In this document: positions 29,824-36,000 of the stretch, piece after piece
How the letters are laid out: the number at the start of each line of letters is the position of its first letter
Position numbering within the stretch: the first letter of the stretch is position 1
Source of the DNA: Prorocentrum cordatum
Lineage: Eukaryota > Sar > Dinophyceae > Prorocentrales > Prorocentraceae
NCBI GenBank assembly: GCA_963575745.1
Contig: CAUYUJ010014334.1
Location: 230,575 to 266,574 of the forward strand
Length of the DNA: 36,000 bases
Direction of reading: 5' to 3'
The notes under the pieces: generated by a model
What the model was told of the DNA's origin: nothing
What the model saw: only the letters and a program-made list of their open reading frames with translations
Database searches by the model: none
Position numbers and translations under genes: made by a program

Positions 29824-30351
29824 CTCTGCGTCCTCCAATTTGATCGCGGACCTCGTGGTCACCTCGCAGGGAACAGCAGAAATGTTGTCGGCTTTACACA
29901 TTTCAACCAGCCTCTTCTTCACAAGGTCGAGCCTCTGGGCCGCATCCGGGTGCTGGCTTGCGCTGTCCGTCTGCCTGTCCACGGACTCCTGGATAATGTC
30001 ATTGACTTTGCTGTGATCGAATGGCGACCTCGTGCCGATTAAGAGGGCGCTCTTCGCCTCCGTGCGGCTCACCAGCATCTCGGGGAAGGACTCTGCCGAT
30101 CCGTCCCACGTCGAGAACTGTTTCGACAGCCTCGCAAACCCGACATCTTCGAGCCTCACGCACAGGCCTGTGCAGTAGATCCGCGCCACGCCAGCGGCGC
30201 GAATCTTGCCGCTCTCCTTGATCCTGGTGTCTGCGGGCACCCTGAGGTCGGTGTTGGACGCGGCGCTCGCCATACTGGCGATGTGGTACAGGTCGGCTGC
30301 CGACGAGTGGCATTCTGTAGTCTCCGACCCAGCCCGTAGCACGGCCGAAAA
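29824..30351 (-). CDS. Exon of the membrane-protein gene (C-terminal domain)
   Basis: The acceptor is GGCAGTCTCTCCCAG|TTT, in phase 0 with the upstream exon. It reads FSAVLRAGSETTECHSSAAD, then IRAAGVARIYCTGLCVRLED, then FSTWDGSAESFPEMLVSRTE, up to KLEDAE before a TGA. The same frame then continues AKAYKGYIIGKGLSTSEFAK and on to a stop at 29482-29484, including an acidic stretch (EEAQEEEGSGTDDGPEQEQ). Not recognised. Confidence 0.6.
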
Positions 30352-30541
30352 CTGGGAGAGACTGCCTGGAATCAATTTTAGAATCGGGGGCGATCCCTGG
30401 CTCATGGCAATATCTGCTCTGGCCATCGACCCACCACCACTCGAAGTATCTGTGGCGCGCAAAATCGCCGAGCGCTTTGCCGCCGAAAAATCGGCCCCCA
30501 GAGCCGCCGTTGAGTTGGAGGAATTCATCGCGCGCACTCAC

Positions 30542-30935
30542 CTGTTCCATTCCGGCCTCAACGAACACTCCGCCCATAGCGTTGTAGACGGAGTGTTGCT
30601 CAGCCACGCCCTGGCGGACCGAGGTCGCCAGTTGCCTCAACCGCCCGACATTGGTTGCTCTGCTGATGGCACTTCCCCCGACCTCGGTCCCTTTGGCCAG
30701 GGCGGGGCTGATTAGCCAGATGAGACTCCAAAGGATCTCGTTGGATGCCGTTCCAAAACTCTTTGTGATGAGCTCCTCCCTGAGCGTGAAAGGGGTCGGG
30801 TTACTAGTGGCCTTGCTTGGAAGCATGGTGACCCAGGAGAACGAGTCAGACGTGACAGACTTTTCTGCCACGTTTATGGGGGACCCCGCGAAGCTTTCCA
30901 ACGATGCCGTCAATTGTCCACGGGCTCTGAGCATC
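30542..30935 (-). CDS. Exon of the membrane-protein gene (soluble part, upstream of the intron)
   Basis: Open frame ending in GVFVEAGMEQ at the consensus donor GAACAG|GTGAGT (30542/30541). It includes FTLREELITKSFGTASNEIL and NVGRLRQLATSVRQGVAEQH. Phase 0 exit. Confidence 0.55.
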
Positions 30936-31779
30936 GGTGGCGTCATCCAAGAGGAGGAGCGGAGCGGGGAATTGGAGGAGGAAAGGAAACAGAGGTTCAG
31001 ATACCAAGAGGAGAGGAATAATGCCCGCCATCGTCGCAGCCACCCACACGCCAGCACCCCATACTGGGCTAACGCCCCCTCTTGCCTTCAAGAAACTTGC
31101 TCGGGTCAACCAGCATGCACAGCGTTTGCGTGAAGAACACAATGTAGAACAGTGCCGAGCCGATCAAGGTGAGCGCAGTGGTGGTTGGAAGCGACGATCA
31201 GGATTGCCCACCCTCTGGACCAGCGCATGAACAATGGCATACTGGGAAACACGAGTCGCACCTGTAGCGCTATTGATTCGCGAAGCTGGGGTTGGCTCCC
31301 AAGCCCCCGACCACCACCAGCATGAGTGGTGTCGTGCCTGCGGCCGACCGCACCACCAGAAAAGCAAGCTGCAACGTGGCTACGACAGCGCTCCTGCTCA
31401 ACTCGCGCATGGGGACCGTCGCGAGGGCGATCGACACGACGAAGGCCCACGGCACCGAGAACAGCACAACCTGCTCCGCGACGGAGTCAGGCACCACTGG
31501 TCCGAGCCGTCCGGCCGCCCGTGAAGAGCCCGGTGCAGTTCCCGAAGGCCGATAGCAGGCGCAACCGACCTGTCGTTCTCCATGCTGTACTTCTCGGGGT
31601 GCGCAGCCGCGGGGGCCTCGACACGCTGGGGCGGCATCCGCTCAAACCTCTGCCTGCGAGAAGGGCTAAGTGGCCGCGCGGTGGGTGACGGAGAGGTCGC
31701 CGGCGACTGCGAGGGCCTGCCTGAAGGCTGGTGCTCTGTCATGCATTGTGGAAAGACTTTAGATCAAGGGTAAATTAAA

Positions 31780-32140
31780 CTTGAGCCAAGGGGCGCACCT
31801 CGCCCCAGCGTGGCGCACATGGGGTCGGTTTTGGTTCCCAATAGCTGTCTATCCAAAAACGGCCGCTGAACATGCTGAGACGCTGGTTGTACGATGTGCT
31901 GGGAGTGCGGGAGGGGGTGAGCTAGAACGCTTGCTATCTAGGGGGTGTCTTGATCACTGTTCCCTATTAATATACACGCCCTCCACCAGGCGACTGGGAG
32001 CCAACCCGAGTCAATGAGCCCCCCCCCGCCATCCCGTGTAAAACACAATACAAAACACACTCTGCCTCCAAATTCGGAGCACGCGCAGCGAACCCGATGC
32101 GACCTCCCCCCACCATCCCTGTCCAAAAAAACAATGCAGA
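31780..32140. repeat. Composite module, copy 5
   Basis: GTCGGTTTTGGTTCCCAATAG and CCGCTGAACATGCTGAGACG match 25590-25665. TTAATATACACGCCCTCC, ACTCTGCCTCCAAATTCGGA and CCACCATCCCTGTCCAAAAA follow in the copy 1/2 order. The module starts just upstream of the membrane-protein gene's first ATG. Confidence 0.75.
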
Positions 32141-32144
32141 GTAC

Positions 32145-32272
32145 ACTTGGCGGCGGCGGCGGCGGCGGCGGCTGCGGCGGCTGCGGCGGGGGCAGCGCCT
32201 GCGGCGGCTGCGGCGGTGGCGGTGGCGGCGGCGGCGGCGGCGGTGGCGGCGGCAGCGGCGGCGGCGGCGGAT
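32145..32272. repeat. (GGC)n tract
   Basis: About 128 nt of GGC triplets with TGC and AGC interruptions, inside module copy 5. Poly-Ala, poly-Gly and poly-Arg frames are artefacts. Confidence 0.95.
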
Positions 32273-33140
32273 TCGCCCCCAGTAGCTGCTCATCCAAAGA
32301 AGACTGCTGAATATGCTGCGGCTCGGGCCAGGCTCGGGTGCTACGTCTGTGTTGGGAGGGCGGGTGGGAGTGAGCGAGACGGCTTGCGGGCGGGGAGGGC
32401 GTCTTGACCCCTCCCCCTGCCCATTCCCCTGGACCTGGGTGGGGCTAGTGACGAGGCGTTGGAACGTCCAATATGGTACAAGGCGGCTCCAGGAGGGTCT
32501 CGGAGAGCCCGAGATGACCTCCGAGATGGCTCAAAATAGCTTACGGTATCCCAAGATGGCCCCCAAGATGCTTCAAGAGGCCCTTAGACCGCCCCTAGAC
32601 GGCTAAAAGTGGCCAAACAGCCCCCCAAGGAGGCCAACATCCGTCAAAAACCTAAGGACAATCACTGTTGTTTGATGTCTCGCTTTTTCGCTTCCGATGG
32701 CCATCCGAGGCCTCAATGGCTCCCAAGCGGCCTGAGAGGGTACCAAAATAGGCCCAACAGAGCCCCACAACAGCCCCCAAAGCGCCCAACTGCGCTCCAA
32801 AAACGCCGCAACAAAAAAAACATCAAAAGAGGCGATGTTTGGGGCCCCCGAAGGGGGATGCGAATTGAAGCCCCCATGTGTTTGATCGATGTCCTCCAAG
32901 GCGGCCCCAAGATCCCCCCAAGCTCCCAAGAGCGCCCCAAGAGGGACCCAAAACGCGCCCAGACGGTCCCAAGAGGCGCCCAAGACGTTCCACGAGGCTT
33001 CCAAGAGACCCCCAAGAAGCCTCAAGACCTCAAGAGGACCCCAGGAGCACCCAAAACGCTCGAAGACGGCCCTGGGCCAGCCAAAATGCCCCCAAAACGC
33101 TCCAAATGGCCGCCAAAAAGCTGCCAGGACACATCCTAAG
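32273..33140. repeat. Module end and CCAAGA-family array 5
   Basis: CCCAGTAGCTGCTCATCCAA, GGGAGTGAGCGAGACGGCTT and CTTGACCCCTCCCCCTGCCC, then the CCAAGA array with cores at 32641-32715 and 32842-32901. It aligns with 26680-27345 in order, about 700 nt of homology. Confidence 0.85.
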
Positions 33141-33179
33141 AGACTCCGAGAGGCAGTCTTCTGACTCTTGTACTCGCCG

Positions 33180-33360
33180 TCCTCGTCCTCTTCCTCATCC
33201 ACCTGTTCCTCCTCTCTCCTCCCTCCTCCCCCTCCCCCTCCTCGTCCTCCTCCTTCTCCTTGTCGTCGTCCCCGTCCTCGCCCTACTCATCTCGTCGCCC
33301 TCCTCCTCCTCCTCCTCCTCATCCTCCTCCTCCTCCTCTTCCTCCTCCTCCTCCAGCGAC
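33180..33360. repeat. TCC/CTC tract
   Basis: Pyrimidine-rich CTCGTCCTC and TCC triplets; Ser, Leu, Pro or Glu runs in translation. Confidence 0.9.
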
Positions 33361-34000
33361 GACGATTCCTCCTGCATCTTCCTTCTCTTGGGACATATGA
33401 CGGCTTCCCCTGCCCTGCTCTTCTGCATGTCCCCCTGCTGCCCTGATCACCTCAACTCCCTTGGGCATCGTTTCTGCGGGGACTGGCGGGGATACTTTTT
33501 TTGTCGCGGGCGTAAGCGGAAGCGCAAGCGCCAGTTGAAAGGTCCGGGCCACGGGCCTATCAAATTAGCAACGCGCGAGACAAAGACCACAGCGGCCGAG
33601 CCCGGAATCAGAACCTACCGCCGGTGGGGCAGCTGGCTGAAGCTGAACAGGCTGAGCTGACTGCAAACGGCCCGGGTAGCTGATGCACACGTGCGGGTGA
33701 ATTAGTTCTGCACGCCAGGAGAGGTCATGATCTGCTCTGTACCTGCTGGCGGGGACACGCGAAGCATTAACAAGTTTCAGGAGCACCCACCCACATAACA
33801 GAAGGACAACTGCTAACGCCCCACCTCCTCGCGTCAGTTGTGTAGCCGCCACAGCAGAGCGCCCGCCAGAGGCCACCCAAAATCCAGGAGTTTCAGGGTC
33901 CACGCGCTGGGCCGCTGGCCCCGCCCCTGTCAGTCCGCGCTGCCTGGCGAGGGAGAGAGATAGAGAGAGGACAACCGCGCAGGCGGGACGCGAAGGCCAG
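33361..34000. other. No gene supported
   Basis: The frame at about 33.48-33.66 kb (YFFCRGRKRKRKRQLKG) is basic and short, with no clear splice sites. Nothing else persuades. Confidence 0.35.
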
Positions 34001-34003
34001 CGG

Positions 34004-34198
34004 GATGATCGTGGAATTGACAATGGCCTAAACATGAACTCCCAATGGCCCGCGTGGGATTCTCATATCGGCGCTGGAGCCCTCTGGCGCCGCCACCGGC
34101 GTGCTCCGCGCGCCGGGGAGGGGGTTCAGCGCCGATCCAAGAACTCCACTTGGACCTCCGAGAATTCATGTTTACGTCATTGTCTGTTCCCCGAGATG
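34004..34198. repeat. Foldback: imperfect inverted repeat with about 90-bp arms
   Basis: The left arm (GACAATGGCCTAAACATGAA at 34018-34037, then ATATCGGCGCTGGAGCC) matches the reverse complement of the right arm (GACAATGACGTAAACATGAA, then GGATCGGCGCTGAACC). The loop is short, near 34095-34107. Both strands therefore show a similar MNS...W..WIGA..-like frame, which is a by-product. A further partial arm lies at 34883-34930. Confidence 0.7.
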
Positions 34199-34199
34199 A

Positions 34200-35060
34200 G
34201 GCAGGCGGGAGGGCGGGCGGCAAGGGACGGAGGAAAACAACAGGCAGTGAACTGGGGGCGGCCAAAGGTGAGCCAGGATCGCGCTGTGGCCCCTTCGGCA
34301 AGGACGTGTGCCCCCAGCCCCACCTGAAACCGCCCGCCGCCGGCCACTGGGAGAGGAGCCTGCCTCGCCTCTTTGTGGCCTCCGCGGGTGGCACCGCAGG
34401 CGCAGGCCCGTGCAGTCGGGGCCGCTCGCGAGCGGTTGAGGTCCTCCGGTGAACGCGTGCCGGGGGAGCGTCGCTACGCCAAAGACGCAGGCGCAGCGAA
34501 GCGGCGCGCAAAGGCGCTCGCGGGGGCGTCCGGCCCAAGGGCAACGGGGGAGGAGCATGCCTTTCCGTGGCTTGAAGGGGGGCGGCGGGCGGGAAGCGCT
34601 CGGCGGCGCCTGCGGGATCGGCCAAGTGTGCCGCGGCCACCCCCCACGCCTCTCCAGACATGCGGTTTGGGAGAGTGGAGCGCAACACGGCAGAGAACAG
34701 GATGCGAATCAGAATGTCGCCTGGCAAGCTGGGAACGCCACGTCAGCGCGCGACCTGCAACAGTCAGGCTGTGCAATAGGCAAACTACCCCCACCCCTCA
34801 AGACTGGGTGTGGAGGCGCCGCAGCACCACCCGCGCGTTCTCCCAATGCGGGGTGATCTGCCTGGCGGTGTGAGGAGGGGAGACCAGCGCCGAACCAAAA
34901 AGGCCCGCGCGGAACTCCGAGAGTCTACAAGTATGCCGCCACTTGATCCTACGTCCCCATCCCTGGAGCTCTCCACCCCACCCCCAGGTACTGTCTTCCG
35001 CGGGGACGCGAGAAGTTGACCCACTCTCCAAAAGAAAAGCACTCGCCGAGGCCTCCTCCT
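34200..35060. other. No gene supported; GC-rich
   Basis: Open frames exist on both strands, but they look like GC-rich composition. One partial copy of the foldback right arm (CAGCGCCGAACCAAAAAGG, CGGAACTCCGAGAGTCTAC) lies at about 34884-34930. Confidence 0.35.
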
Positions 35061-35061
35061 C

Positions 35062-35382
35062 GAAATGCCTCCCCTCGCGTCCACCTCCTCCTTCTCCTCC
35101 TTCTCCTCCTCCTCGAAATGCCTCTCTGTGCTTCAGCCGTGGCGACGAGGAGCCTCTCCGCTGGCCCAGAAAGGCAGGAGGCTCCTCGTCCTCCTCCTTC
35201 TCCTCTTCCTCCTCCTCCTCCTCACCATCGTCATCGTCATCATCATCATCACCATCACCATCATCACCGTCATCATCATCAACAACAGCAGCATCATCAC
35301 CATCATCGGCATCATCAGCACCAGCAGTACCATCATCACGATCATCATCAGCATCAGCAGCACCATCATCACAATCATCATC

Positions 35383-35443
<61 letters not shown>

Positions 35444-35764
35444 GCATCATCATAATCATCATCAGCAGCAACATCATCGGTGTCATATCATCACCATCAT
35501 CATCATCATCATCATCATCGTCACAGACGTCGTCATTAATACCACGACCAACGACAATAGCATCATCACTACCATCATTATCATCATTACCACCATCATC
35601 ACCATAAACCTCACCATCAGCATCATCATCAGCATCAACAGCATCATCATCATTATCCTTGTTTCCATCATCAGCATCAGCATCATCATCAGCATCTGCA
35701 TCTGCATCATCATCATCATCCTTATCAACATCATCGTCATCAGCATCATCATCATCACCATCAG

Positions 35765-35808
<44 letters not shown>

Positions 35809-35860
35809 GCAGCGTCATCGTCAGCATCATCGTCATCATCATCACGAACTTCAATGTCAG
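35062..35860. repeat. TCC then (CAT)n/(CAG) tract
   Basis: CTCCTTCTCCTCC pyrimidine triplets at 35080-35225, with the segment CTCGAAATGCCTC duplicated at 35069 and 35113. About 630 nt of CAT with CAG, CGT and ACC interruptions follow. Confidence 0.95.
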
Positions 35861-35958
35861 TACCATTCTCATACCCCCTCCCCCCCTCCTGCCCGGCCCC
35901 GCCTCCTTCCGCCTCCTGCCTCCTCACCCACCACCCGCCCATCGGACCCATCCCTGGG

Positions 35959-36000
35959 CATCCTCTCCTCCTCCTCCTCCTCCTCCTCCTCCTCCTCCTC
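35959..36000. repeat. (TCC)n tract at the right edge
   Basis: TCC triplets run to the window end and may continue beyond it. Confidence 0.95.

Larger units (their letters stand above)
29482..31742 (-). pseudogene. Putative multi-pass membrane protein gene, probably degraded
   Basis: Coding signal runs along the strand but changes frame several times. From the ATG at 31742: a Pro/Ser/Arg-rich N-terminus, then hydrophobic segments QVVLFSVPWAFVVSIALATV, VVATLQLAFLVV with TPLMLVVVGGLGA, RGWAILIVAS joining TLIGSALFYIVFFTQTL, and GAGVWVAATMAGIIPLLLV. A soluble part follows (SPINVAEKSVTSDSFSWVTM...), an intron at 30352-30541, and a hydrophilic C-terminal domain to 29482. Shifts fall near 31.5, 31.27, 31.19, 31.06 and 30.93 kb, plus an in-frame TGA at 29821-29823. 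Several sit at homopolymers, so sequence error is possible. Family not recognised. Confidence 0.5.

Noticed and set aside
34034-34727. Similar proteins on both strands (MNS...W..WIGA pattern)
   Set aside because: The likeness is caused by the inverted repeat at 34004-34198 and not by two genes.
35133-35951. 272-codon Asp-rich protein on the minus strand
   Set aside because: Entirely CAT/TCC triplets read on the opposite strand.
1-36000. CRISPR arrays, bacterial operons, prophage or toxin systems
   Set aside because: No regular spacer-repeat array; repeats are contiguous or degenerate. Gene structure is intronic and eukaryotic.

Overview
The window looks like nuclear DNA from a large, repeat-rich, GC-rich eukaryotic genome. 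The best fit is a dinoflagellate, possibly of the Prorocentrum type; this is inference. The grounds are short coding islands separated by long non-coding stretches, many simple-sequence tracts, dense degenerate repeat families, and two halves of a pepsin-type aspartic protease of secretory type. I saw no rRNA, tRNA, CRISPR array, bacterial operon structure or DinoSL-like leader. Most long open frames are translations of (GGA)n, (CAT)n, (GAC)n, (GTC)n or CCAAGA-type repeats and are not genes.

Coding content. (1) A probable multi-exon gene on the + strand runs from about 2.45 to 5.68 kb. Its exons were found by matching splice sites and phases, and one of its introns holds a large CAT microsatellite and a minisatellite. 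(2) The N-terminal part of an aspartic protease lies on the minus strand at 9.63-10.18 kb: signal peptide, coiled coil and first catalytic motif. (3) A C-terminal part of an aspartic protease lies on the same strand at 23.83-24.68 kb, with the second catalytic motif. It lies upstream of the N-terminal half in transcription order, so the halves are permuted relative to one gene. (4) A putative multi-pass membrane protein gene lies on the minus strand at 29.48-31.74 kb. It has one good GTGAGT...CAG intron, several apparent frame shifts and an in-frame UGA, so it is probably a decaying copy. Weaker single exons lie at 110-265 (-), 12.3 kb (+), 14.6 kb (-), 23.05 kb (+) and 29.13 kb (+).

Repeat layout. 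0.5-1.3 kb: GA-rich minisatellite and TCC tract. 1.51-1.71 kb: a MITE-like element. 1.7-2.25, 13.0-13.3, 16.85-18.1, 26.8-27.3 and 32.5-33.1 kb: the CCAAGA family. 3.8-4.45 kb: an 80-95 nt minisatellite. 5.9-6.6 kb: GGA and GAC tracts. 6.9-9.25 kb: a dispersed family with copies in both orientations. 10.3-12.15 kb: TTGCGC-type satellites, one interrupted by a 0.8 kb insert. 15.2-16.05 kb: an inverted-repeat element, then 12-nt and GATA-like repeats. 16.66-16.86 kb: a 41-nt repeat. 18.5-22.56 kb: three tandem copies of a 1.26-1.3 kb unit. 24.8-33.1 kb: a composite dispersed module in several copies. 34.0-34.2 kb: a foldback. 35.06-36.0 kb: TCC and CAT tracts.
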